A stretch of 52,769 nt of DNA, from positions 1 to 52,769 of the forward strand of contig JAMPXH010000014.1 in NCBI GenBank assembly GCA_023701285.1. The letters run 5' to 3'. The first letter of the stretch is position 1. Every line of letters starts with the position of its first letter. The notes under the pieces were generated by a model that saw nothing but the letters and a program-made list of their open reading frames with translations, did not search any database and was not told the DNA's origin. This document shows positions 1-7,484 of this stretch, piece after piece. A program made the translations under genes and the position numbers. The stretch comes from Candidatus Didemnitutus sp. GTDB taxonomy: Bacteria; Verrucomicrobiota; Verrucomicrobiia; Opitutales; Opitutaceae.

Positions 1-2
1 CC

Positions 3-734
3 GCCTCCTCCGCCGCTCCCGCCTCCACCCGCGAGCATCGCCCGCCCGGCCCGCTGGTCATCGACATCCGCGGCGTCACCAAGCTCTACAAGATGGGCGA
101 AGAGATCGTGCACGCCCTGCGCGGCGTCGCGCTCCAGGTGCACCGCAACGAATACCTCGCCATCATGGGCCCCTCCGGCTCGGGCAAGTCGACGCTCATG
201 AACATGCTCGGCTGCCTCGATACGCCCACCAGCGGCCACTACGAGTTCGCCGGCAAGGACGTCTCCAGCATGACCGACGACGAGCTCGCCGACATCCGCA
301 ACCGCGAGATCGGCTTCGTCTTCCAGACCTTCAATCTCCTGCCGCGCTCCACCTCGCTGGCCAACGTCGAGTTGCCGCTGATCTACGCCGGCATCCCGGC
401 GCACGACCGGCGCGAGAAGGCCAGCCAGGCCCTCCGCAACGTCGGGCTCGGCGACCGCATGGGGCATAAGCCCAACGAGCTCTCCGGCGGCCAGCGCCAG
501 CGCGTCGCGATCGCCCGCGCCCTCGTCAACAATCCCTCCATCATCCTCGCCGACGAGCCGACCGGCAATCTCGACTCCCGCACGGGCGAGGAGATCATGC
601 AGCTCTTCGAGGACCTTTATGCGCAGGGCAACACCATCATCGTCGTCACGCACGAGGAGGACATCGCGCGCCACGCCCGCCGCATCGTCCGCCTGCGCGA
701 CGGGTTGATCGAGAGCGACCTGAAGCAAGACTGA
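3..734 (+). CDS. MacB/LolD-type ABC transporter ATPase (5' end outside window)
   Basis: ATP-binding subunit of a MacB-like exporter; it would hydrolyse ATP at the inner membrane to drive the two FtsX-type permeases encoded downstream. The frame is open to the left edge, and residues before the first internal ATG (93) read [16 protein letters not shown], the normal start of this family's first strand, so that ATG is not the true start. Visible motifs are Walker [10 protein letters not shown] (nt 168-194), Q-loop FQTFNLLP, signature LSGGQ (nt 480-494), Walker [14 protein letters not shown] and H-loop VVTHE. The text GCLDTPTSG after Walker A is typical of MacB/YknY ATPases. A membrane-fusion partner would be expected upstream, outside the window. 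Substrate cannot be deduced. Confidence 0.93.
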   Translation, partial: ASSAAPASTREHRPPGPLVIDIRGVTKLYKMGEEIVHALRGVALQVHRNEYLAIMGPSGSGKSTLMNMLGCLDTPTSGHYEFAGKDVSSMTDDELADIRNREIGFVFQTFNLLPRSTSLANVELPLIYAGIPAHDRREKASQALRNVGLGDRMGHKPNELSGGQRQRVAIARALVNNPSIILADEPTGNLDSRTGEEIMQLFEDLYAQGNTIIVVTHEEDIARHARRIVRLRDGLIESDLKQD

Positions 735-770
735 TCCATTTTCGATTTTGGATTCTCGACTTTCGATTTC
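735..770 (+). repeat. Left heptamer arm flanking the four-helix-bundle gene
   Basis: Immediately after the ATPase stop codon lie tandem 7-bp units: ATTTTCG, ATTTTGG, ATTCTCG, ACTTTCG and a partial ATTTC (738-770). The block is AT-rich in an otherwise GC-rich region. Its reverse complement recurs at 1118-1152, with about 32 of 35 positions matching, so the two blocks form inverted arms around one small gene. Confidence 0.85.
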
Positions 771-1151
771 ATGACCGAACGCGAACTCAAGGATCGGACG
801 AAGGCTTTTGCCCTGCGCGTGTTGAAGCTCATCGACACGTTGCCGGATACCCGCACCGGGCGGGTTCTGGCGACGCAGTTGGGGCGTTCGGGCACATCGG
901 TCGGCGCCAATTACCGCGCGGCCTGCCGCTCCCGCTCCACGGCGGAGATGATCTCGAAGCTCGCCATCGTGGAGGAGGAAGCGGATGAATCCGGATTCTG
1001 GCTGGAGTTGATTGCCGGGCACGAGCTTCTGCCCCGTAAGAAGCTGACGGCGCTCCTGCAGGAGGCCGATGAACTCACCGCCATCATGGTGGCCTCGCGG
1101 CGCACGCTGCAGTCCGCGAATCGAAAATCGAGAATCCAAAATCCAAAATGA
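771..1151 (+). CDS. Four-helix-bundle protein (S23 / IVP family)
   Basis: 126-residue protein of the S23/intervening-sequence-protein family (TIGR02436-like four-helix bundle). The family hallmark is clear: QLGRSGTSVGANYRAACR around residues 37-54, then KLAIVEEEADESGFWLEL. Relatives occur inside 23S rRNA intervening sequences, beside diversity-generating retroelements, and as solitary scattered genes; molecular function is mostly unknown, with nucleic-acid or protein binding suspected. Here it separates an ABC ATPase from its permease, which are usually adjacent. Its last ten residues (NRKSRIQNPK) are translated from the right heptamer arm, and its stop overlaps the permease start (ATGA at 1148-1151). 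The context suggests an inserted cassette rather than a transporter subunit. Confidence 0.9.
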   Translation: MTERELKDRTKAFALRVLKLIDTLPDTRTGRVLATQLGRSGTSVGANYRAACRSRSTAEMISKLAIVEEEADESGFWLELIAGHELLPRKKLTALLQEADELTAIMVASRRTLQSANRKSRIQNPK

Positions 1152-1152
1152 A
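1118..1152 (-). repeat. Right heptamer arm, inverted copy of 735-770
   Basis: Read on the minus strand this block gives ATTTTGG, ATTTTGG, ATTCTCG, ATTTTCG, ATTC in 7-bp steps, mirroring the left arm. It encodes the C-terminus of the four-helix-bundle protein and contains the start codon (1148) of the next permease, so it is simultaneously repeat, coding sequence and translation-initiation region. Confidence 0.85.
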
Positions 1153-2398
1153 ACGGCTTCTCTACGAGTTCTCCGAGTCCGTGCGCATCGCGGCGACGCA
1201 GATCCGCGCGAACAAGATGCGCTCCGTCCTCACGGCCCTCGGCGTCATCATCGGCGTCGTCGCCGTCACGCTCATGGGCACCGCCATCCGCGGCATCGAC
1301 AAGGGCTTCGCCAACAGCCTCGCCCTCCTCGGCGAGGACGTGCTCTACGTGCAGAAATGGCCCTGGGGCCCCGTCGAGGATTGGTGGAACTACGTCAACC
1401 GGCCGAACCTCAAGCCCGAGCACGCCGACAAGCTCAACCGCGTCATCGAGAGCACCAACAATTCGCTCCTCGCCTTCGCCGTGCCGGTGGTCGGCCGCGG
1501 CTCCGTCATCAAGGTCGGCGACGCCAAGGTCAGCGGCGTCTTCACCATCGGCACCACTGCGCCCTATGCGCAGATGACCGGCACCGAATACAAGGAAGGC
1601 CGCCTCTTCAACGAGACCGAGGCCGAGTCCGGCGCGCAGGTCTGCGTGCTCGGTTACGACGTGGCCGAGGCGCTGCTGCCCAACCGCGACCCGATCGGTG
1701 AGACCGTGCTCATCAGCGGGCAGCCGTTCACCGTCGTGGGTGTCTTCGCCAAGCAGGGCGAATTCCTCGGGTTGTTCAGCTTCGACAATCAGGCCGTCAT
1801 CCCCCTGAAGGCCTTCCAGAAATATTTCTCGACCCGCCGCGGCGCCGAGATCCGCGTGAAGGTGCTCGACCAGACCAAGCTCGCCGCCGCCAAGGACGAG
1901 CTGACGGGTGCGATGCGCCGCGTGCGCGCCCAGCTCCCGGGCGAGCGGGATAATTTCAGCATCAACGAGCAGGAGGCGTTCAAGGCGCAGCTCGATCCGG
2001 TGAAGGGCTCGATCGCCACCATCGGCTTCGTCATCACCGGTCTCGCGCTTTTCGTCGGCGCCATCGGCATCATGAACATCACCTTCGTCTCCGTGAAGGA
2101 GCGCACGAAGGAGATCGGCACGCGCAAGGCCCTCGGGGCGCGCCGCCGGTCGATCCTGCTGCAGTTCCTCATCGAGGCCGTCTCCATCTCGCTCATCGGC
2201 GGATTGGTCGGCCTCGCGCTCACCATGGTGCTGGTGCAGGTGGCGGCCCAGGCCTTCCCCAGTTTCCCTGTCAGCATCTCCTTCGGCATCGTGGCGCTGG
2301 CGGTCGGGACTTCGGTCTTCGCCGGCGTCGCGGCCGGCTTCGTCCCCGCCCTCGGCGCGTCGCGCCTCGATCCGGTCGTGGCCCTGCGCTACGAGTGA
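1148..2398 (+). CDS. MacB-like ABC transporter permease (FtsX domain), first copy
   Basis: 416-residue inner-membrane permease with MacB topology: one N-terminal transmembrane segment (about 22-45), a large periplasmic domain (about 46-285), then three C-terminal segments. The FtsX-domain signature is seen as IGIMNITFVSVKERTKEIGTR and RKALGARRRSILLQFL, and the protein ends SRLDPVVALRYE as is usual in this family. It should pair with the upstream ATPase in a mechanotransmitting exporter. Its ATG overlaps the stop of the four-helix-bundle gene by four bases, so translation may be coupled to that gene rather than directly to the ATPase. A second permease follows after 7 bp. Confidence 0.93.
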   Translation: MKRLLYEFSESVRIAATQIRANKMRSVLTALGVIIGVVAVTLMGTAIRGIDKGFANSLALLGEDVLYVQKWPWGPVEDWWNYVNRPNLKPEHADKLNRVIESTNNSLLAFAVPVVGRGSVIKVGDAKVSGVFTIGTTAPYAQMTGTEYKEGRLFNETEAESGAQVCVLGYDVAEALLPNRDPIGETVLISGQPFTVVGVFAKQGEFLGLFSFDNQAVIPLKAFQKYFSTRRGAEIRVKVLDQTKLAAAKDELTGAMRRVRAQLPGERDNFSINEQEAFKAQLDPVKGSIATIGFVITGLALFVGAIGIMNITFVSVKERTKEIGTRKALGARRRSILLQFLIEAVSISLIGGLVGLALTMVLVQVAAQAFPSFPVSISFGIVALAVGTSVFAGVAAGFVPALGASRLDPVVALRYE

Positions 2399-2405
2399 TC
2401 CGCCC

Positions 2406-3653
2406 ATGAAAATCACCGAAGTCTTCCGCATGGCCGTCGGCTCCCTCGGGGTGAACAAGCTCCGCTCGGGCCTCACGATGTTCGGCATCACCATCGGCGT
2501 GTTCACTGTCATCGGGGTCATGACCGCCGTGACCGCGCTGCGCAGCTCCATCGAGACCGGCCTGAGCTTCCTCGGCACGAACATGTTCCAGTTCGCCAAA
2601 TTCCCCGTCTCGGGTGGCGGCGGCGATGAGGGGCCCCGCCGGCGCCGCCTCGAGTTGCGGCGCGACATCACGCTCGACCAGGCGATGCGCTATCAGCAGC
2701 TCATGGCCGAGACCACGAACGTCGTCTGCCTGAAAGTCTTCAACAACGGCGCGCCCGTGCACGCCACCTACGGCGGCCGCAAGACGCAACCCGGCGTCAC
2801 TTTCGGCGGCAGCAACGAGCACTTCCTCGCCGCCAACCAGTATGCCATCGACTCCGGGCGCAACTTCACCGCCGACGACATCGAATACGGCCGCCCCGTC
2901 ATCATCATCGGCCAGGAGCTCGTCACGCGCCTTTTCCCTTCGGAGAACCCGCTCGGCAAGATCATCAAGATGAAGGACCGCACCTACACGGTCATCGGCA
3001 CCTTCGCCTCGAAGGGCAACGCCTTCGGCGGCAACAGCGACGCCATCGGCATGATCCCGATCACGCGTTTCATCACGGATTTCGGCGCCGAGCGCCTGAC
3101 GATCAACATCGCCACCCAGGCGCCCACGCAGACGCTCTACAACGAGACGCTCGATAAGGCCGTCACCGCCATGCGCATCGCCCGCGGCCTGAAGGCCGAG
3201 CAGGAAAACGATTTCGAGATCTACTCCAACGACTCGCTCCTCTCCGCCTTCGCCAAGGTGGCCGACGTGATCGCCGCCGGCTCGTTCCTCATCAGCGGCA
3301 TCGCGCTCCTCGCCGCCGGCGTGGGCATCATGAACATCATGCTCGTCAGCGTCACGGAGCGCACCAAGGAGATCGGCATCCGCAAATCCCTCGGCGCCCG
3401 GCGCAAGTCGATCCTCACCCAGTTCCTGATCGAGGCCGTCACCATCTCGCTCATGGGCGGCGTGGCCGGCATCCTGCTCGGCATCGGAGTCGGCAACGGC
3501 CTCGCGATGCTGCTCAAGGCGCAGGCCGTGATCCCGTGGGATTGGGCCGGCATCGGCCTCGTCGTCTGCTCGGGCATCGGCATCGGATTCGGTTTCTATC
3601 CGGCCTGGAAGGCCGCGCGCCTCGACCCGATCGAGGCCCTGCGCTTCGAGTGA
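2406..3653 (+). CDS. MacB-like ABC transporter permease (FtsX domain), second copy
   Basis: 415-residue paralogue of the preceding permease with the same plan: N-terminal membrane segment, periplasmic domain, three C-terminal segments. The FtsX motif reads VGIMNIMLVSVTERTKEIG with RKSLGARRKSILTQFL, and the C-terminus is AARLDPIEALRFE. A glycine- and arginine-rich stretch (SGGGGDEGPRRRRLE, about 73-87) at the start of the periplasmic part is absent from the first copy. Two different permeases with one ATPase suggests a heterodimeric exporter. It begins 7 bp after the first permease, so both are probably on one transcript. Cargo is unknown. Confidence 0.92.
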   Translation: MKITEVFRMAVGSLGVNKLRSGLTMFGITIGVFTVIGVMTAVTALRSSIETGLSFLGTNMFQFAKFPVSGGGGDEGPRRRRLELRRDITLDQAMRYQQLMAETTNVVCLKVFNNGAPVHATYGGRKTQPGVTFGGSNEHFLAANQYAIDSGRNFTADDIEYGRPVIIIGQELVTRLFPSENPLGKIIKMKDRTYTVIGTFASKGNAFGGNSDAIGMIPITRFITDFGAERLTINIATQAPTQTLYNETLDKAVTAMRIARGLKAEQENDFEIYSNDSLLSAFAKVADVIAAGSFLISGIALLAAGVGIMNIMLVSVTERTKEIGIRKSLGARRKSILTQFLIEAVTISLMGGVAGILLGIGVGNGLAMLLKAQAVIPWDWAGIGLVVCSGIGIGFGFYPAWKAARLDPIEALRFE

Positions 3654-3747
3654 ACCGCGCCGCGGCCCCGCGCGCCGCCGCCGGTGACACCCTGGGCACA
3701 ACTGCGCTATTGAAGCGGGCGGACTCGTCCGGTTTGCTGGGGCACCC

Positions 3748-6084
3748 TTGAAGCTCCAATTTAAGCTCAATCCCGCCCTGCGTCGCGACCTGGCCCCCGG
3801 TGACCGTCGGCGCTGGTTCTTCAGCTCCATCGCGCTGCGCATCGATGTGCGCGCGGTGTCGATCTGGTCCTTCGAGATCTACTGGAAGCGTCTCCTGCTC
3901 GGCACCTCGGTGCTCGCGGTGATCGGCTACCTCACGCTCGTGACGGCGCTGTTTTTCTGGCTCGATCGCCACAAGGAGAACCGCGTCACCTGGCTCGACC
4001 TCGCGACCGCGCCGGTGCGCTGGGATAACCTGCGCAAGAAGCGCGGCGAGACCGCGATCGAGACGGCCTTCTCCAAGTTCGAGGAGCGCGATTTTGTCGA
4101 GGGCTTCTACAACCTCCGCGTGGGTCTCTCCCGCGCGCAGGACAACGTGAAGGCCCGCGTCATGCTCGCGCGGCTCTACGCCGGCTCCGATCCCGCGCAG
4201 GCCCTCGCCACGCTCGAGACCGGCTTGAAGCACGCCGCCAACGACCCCGCGCTCCTCCGCGCGCTCTTCAGCTATTACGCCCAGTTGCAGGCCCAGGGCC
4301 GCGCCCTCGAGCAGACGGAGAAGCTGCTCGACCCCAACCGCGTGCCGCCCATCACCGGCGAAGCCCGCGAGTTTCTCACCGTCGTGCGCGCCGGGCTCGT
4401 GTTGGAGCGCGACCCCGCCGAGACCGAGCGCCTGCTCTCCTCCCTGCCGGAGCTGCAGAACAACGCCGACACGCTCCGCGCCTACCGTTTCCGGCTCGAT
4501 GCGCTCGTGAAGCTCGGCCGCGGCCTCGAGGCGCTCGCGTTGCCGCGCCCCGCCGCCGCCAAGGATTCCGACGACGCCTCCGAACTGCGCGCCGAGGCGG
4601 AGATCGCGATCGCCCGCGAGGACGCCACCGCGCTCGACAGCGCCCTGCGCCGCTACAAGGCCACCGGCCCCGACCAGCCGCAGAATTACATCTACGCCTT
4701 CCAAGCCTGGCACCGCATGAAGCGCCTCACGCTGCGCGACTCGGTGGAGCAGGAGTATTACCGCGTGTTCGGCGCCAACGACGCGGCGATGCAGCTCCTC
4801 GCTGCCTCCGCGGTGAACATGGGCCTCTCCGTCGTCGTGCATCGCGCGATGCGGGTGGCGCAGCGCAACCGGCTCAGCACTATCGCGTTTCGTGTCCACT
4901 TGACGGAACTGGCGCTCCGCCGCGGCGAGTTCGACCAAGCCTTCCGCCTGCTCCGCGACTGGGAACGTTCCGTGGAGACGCTCAAGTCGATGCAGCGTTC
5001 CTATCCGGACCTCGTCAGCCGCCTCGTGCGCGCCTGCGTCACCGGCGGCGAGCAGCAACAGGCGGGCCTCGTCTCCCAACTCGGCACGATGCGCGGCCGC
5101 TCCGGTCCGAGCCTCTACGTGTTCACCGCCGAGACGCTCGAGCGCGCCGGCCACCTCGAGACGGCCCGCGATGTCCTGCAACTCGGCCTGCGGTTCTACC
5201 CTTACACCGACAACCTCGTGGAGCTCAACCAGCGCGTCACCGGCCGCCTCGCCGAGCTCGCCGCTGCCGCCGAGAAGGCGAAGCCCGTCGTCGCCGCCGT
5301 GGAATTGCCCAACACCGCTGCGCTCGCGTTGCAGCAGCTCGACGAACTCATCGCGGATCAATCCTTCCTCGCCGCGCGCGAATTGCTCCGCGCCATCCGC
5401 ACCGGCAAGCCCGCGTGGATCCAGCTCGCCGATCAGGACCTCGCCCTGCGCGAGGCCGAGGTCGCGCTGCTGACCCAGGATCCGCTGGCGGCGCGCGCCG
5501 TCGTCCGCTCGCACCTCGATCGCTTCCGCAGCGAGGAAGATGCACTCAAGCTGGTCCGCCTCGGCGAGTCCCTGCTCAAGCGCGAGCGCGTGTCCGAGGC
5601 GCGCATCATCCACGACGAGGTCGAAGCTCTGCGCGGGGCCGCTCCCGCTGTGGCCTCCGCGCTCCGCTGGATGAATCTCGGTGACGATCTGGCGGGCTCG
5701 CTGGTCAGCCAGGCGGCCGGCTTGGCCGCCATCGACCGGGAGCTGGCCAAAAACCGGCCGGCCGAGGCCCTGCGCGTGCTCGATTACGTGCGGCAGAAGG
5801 CGCCGACCTGGCTCGCCCAGGCGCGCAACGACCTGCTGGCCCGCGAGGTCCGCATCCGCCTGCTGCTCGACCAGCGTCCGCTCGCAGTCGCCGCCCTGCG
5901 CGAACTCGTGTTGCGCGCCGGCGTGTCGCGCGCGACGGCGTTCAAGCTGGTGCGCGATTACCTCGCCGACCGCGAGGAGGAGCGCGCGCTGCTGCTCGCC
6001 CGCGAGATCGTGAAGCTGCTGCCCGGCGACGCCGCCGCGAAGAAGCTGCTCAGCGAAGCCGAGGCGCCGCGACCGACGGATTGA
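3748..6084 (+). CDS. Membrane-anchored TPR-repeat protein
   Basis: 778-residue protein with a short cytoplasmic N-terminus, the sequence FEIYWKRLL just before one transmembrane segment (about 48-71), and a long helical TPR-like region. The start is a TTG at 3748; no upstream ATG fits. The N-terminal layout (basic tail, WKR, membrane span, K/R-rich exit) matches the two tandem TPR proteins at 43550-46922, so this is a third, more distant member of one family. It may have its own promoter: GTGACA (3684-3689), 16 bp, GCTATT (3706-3711) is a weak sigma70-like pair. Function is unknown; TPR arrays usually scaffold protein complexes, here probably in the periplasm. Confidence 0.8.
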   Translation: MKLQFKLNPALRRDLAPGDRRRWFFSSIALRIDVRAVSIWSFEIYWKRLLLGTSVLAVIGYLTLVTALFFWLDRHKENRVTWLDLATAPVRWDNLRKKRGETAIETAFSKFEERDFVEGFYNLRVGLSRAQDNVKARVMLARLYAGSDPAQALATLETGLKHAANDPALLRALFSYYAQLQAQGRALEQTEKLLDPNRVPPITGEAREFLTVVRAGLVLERDPAETERLLSSLPELQNNADTLRAYRFRLDALVKLGRGLEALALPRPAAAKDSDDASELRAEAEIAIAREDATALDSALRRYKATGPDQPQNYIYAFQAWHRMKRLTLRDSVEQEYYRVFGANDAAMQLLAASAVNMGLSVVVHRAMRVAQRNRLSTIAFRVHLTELALRRGEFDQAFRLLRDWERSVETLKSMQRSYPDLVSRLVRACVTGGEQQQAGLVSQLGTMRGRSGPSLYVFTAETLERAGHLETARDVLQLGLRFYPYTDNLVELNQRVTGRLAELAAAAEKAKPVVAAVELPNTAALALQQLDELIADQSFLAARELLRAIRTGKPAWIQLADQDLALREAEVALLTQDPLAARAVVRSHLDRFRSEEDALKLVRLGESLLKRERVSEARIIHDEVEALRGAAPAVASALRWMNLGDDLAGSLVSQAAGLAAIDRELAKNRPAEALRVLDYVRQKAPTWLAQARNDLLAREVRIRLLLDQRPLAVAALRELVLRAGVSRATAFKLVRDYLADREEERALLLAREIVKLLPGDAAAKKLLSEAEAPRPTD

Positions 6085-6110
6085 GCACCGGCCAGCGTTT
6101 GCGTTTCATC

Positions 6111-6136
6111 GCCGGGGTCTCCGACCCCGGCTTTTT
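6111..6136 (+). terminator. Rho-independent terminator between convergent genes
   Basis: A perfect 9-bp stem, GCCGGGGTC paired with GACCCCGGC, closes a 3-nt TCC loop and is followed by TTTTT. It lies 26 bp after the TPR gene and faces the convergent adenylate-kinase-like gene. The same design (short loop, GGTC/GACC) appears at 15131-15147. Confidence 0.85.
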
Positions 6137-6187
6137 CGCGCCCTGGCGCCGGGCCGTGGGCCGCGCCGGTCGCAGCGAGCCGGCGGA

Positions 6188-7396
6188 TCAGCCGCGGCGC
6201 AGCTCGGACCCGCGGAAGCGGATCATGATGCGGTTCACCTTTTTTTGGCGGCAGGAAATCTTGCCGGTTTGCAGATCGAACCGGTCGGGCACGTCGAGGC
6301 GGATGACATCCACGACGGCGTGGTAGCCGCGCTCGGAGAAGATATCGATCAGCATCGCCAGCGCGCCGGGCTCGTCGAGCAGCGGATCCTCGCTGTTCAC
6401 GTGGGCGTGGCCGGAGATGGCGTGGCGCAGGACGATCGGGAGGATCTTCTTGTCGATCAGGCCGATCACGCGGGCGAAGAGTTCCGGGTGGTTCAGCGCG
6501 TAGCCGTCGAGGCGCTTCACCAGTTCCTGGCGGGCGTGGATGACGATCTCGCTGGCCAGCGGGAGGGAACGGAGCTGGTCGTAGGTGCGGGGGTCGAGTT
6601 CGAGCGAGCTCTGGTAGGCGAGTTCCTGCGCGATGTTGCCCTCGACCTCGTTGATCGCGCCCTGCGCGTTGATCAGGTGGTAGTGGAAGATGTCCTTGAG
6701 CGAGAGGAGCGCGTCCCAAGTCTGCTCCTTGAACACCCGGTAGCGGCGGGCGGCGAGCGCCTCGTCGAAGTCCGTGGCGCGTTCCTCGAGCAGTTCGCCG
6801 CGGCCGGAGACGCGGACCTCTTCGTTGTGGGCCTTGGACTCGCGGCCACGCTTGAGCTGGCGGGCGATGGATTCCTTCTCATCGACGAAGAGGACGACGA
6901 TGTGCACCACGGGCTGGCGGAAATGGATGCCGAGCGGCGTGCCGTAGAATTCGCGCCAGAGCTGGACCATCTTCTCGTAAAGCATCTTCAGGCAATCGAC
7001 CTGCACCTTGGTGCGGGGGAAGCCGTCGAGGATGACGCCGTCGCGATACTCGGGTTTGAGCAGCTGGCGCAGCAGCACGGAGAGCACCTCGCGGTCGCCG
7101 ATCAGGCTGCCGGCCTCCTTGAGGCGCTTCATCTCGGGCGTGTCGAGCAGGGCGCTCATCACGATCGGCTGACAGGTGAGGCCGCGGGCCTTGGAGATGT
7201 AGGGCGTGTTCGTGCCCTTGCCGGCGCCGGGTGCGCCGCCGAGGAGGATGAGCTCCTTGGGGAAGCGAAGGTTCTCGCGGCCGTAGTCCTCCTCAAGGTC
7301 GGCCCAAATCGGTTCGAAAATCACCGCGGCATCCTTGATCTCCAGATCGTGGGGGGGCGGGGCTTTGGGTGCGGCGGGCGGAACGGGCGAGCTCAT
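6188..7396 (-). CDS. Adenylate-kinase-like nucleoside monophosphate kinase with C-terminal extension
   Basis: 402 residues, nearly twice the size of a normal adenylate kinase. After about 48 extra N-terminal residues comes the P-loop LLGGAPGAGKGT, then a region resembling the NMP-binding part and LDGFPRTKVQVDCLK, a strong adenylate-kinase signature. A basic stretch (RQLKRGRESKAHNEE) could be the LID side; no zinc cysteines are seen there. About 130 residues after the kinase core (from roughly 270) form a helical domain I do not recognise. The likely reaction is phosphoryl transfer between ATP and a nucleoside monophosphate, but this is probably not the housekeeping Adk. It starts with ATG and has no obvious operon partner. 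Confidence 0.75.
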   Translation of the reverse strand: MSSPVPPAAPKAPPPHDLEIKDAAVIFEPIWADLEEDYGRENLRFPKELILLGGAPGAGKGTNTPYISKARGLTCQPIVMSALLDTPEMKRLKEAGSLIGDREVLSVLLRQLLKPEYRDGVILDGFPRTKVQVDCLKMLYEKMVQLWREFYGTPLGIHFRQPVVHIVVLFVDEKESIARQLKRGRESKAHNEEVRVSGRGELLEERATDFDEALAARRYRVFKEQTWDALLSLKDIFHYHLINAQGAINEVEGNIAQELAYQSSLELDPRTYDQLRSLPLASEIVIHARQELVKRLDGYALNHPELFARVIGLIDKKILPIVLRHAISGHAHVNSEDPLLDEPGALAMLIDIFSERGYHAVVDVIRLDVPDRFDLQTGKISCRQKKVNRIMIRFRGSELRRG

Positions 7397-7484
7397 TGGG
7401 TCAGGGGGAGGCAGCGTAGGACGGCACCCCGGCGAGGCGACAAAAAATGGCGGTCTTTCGTCCCGGGGCGGGCGCGCCGGCGGC

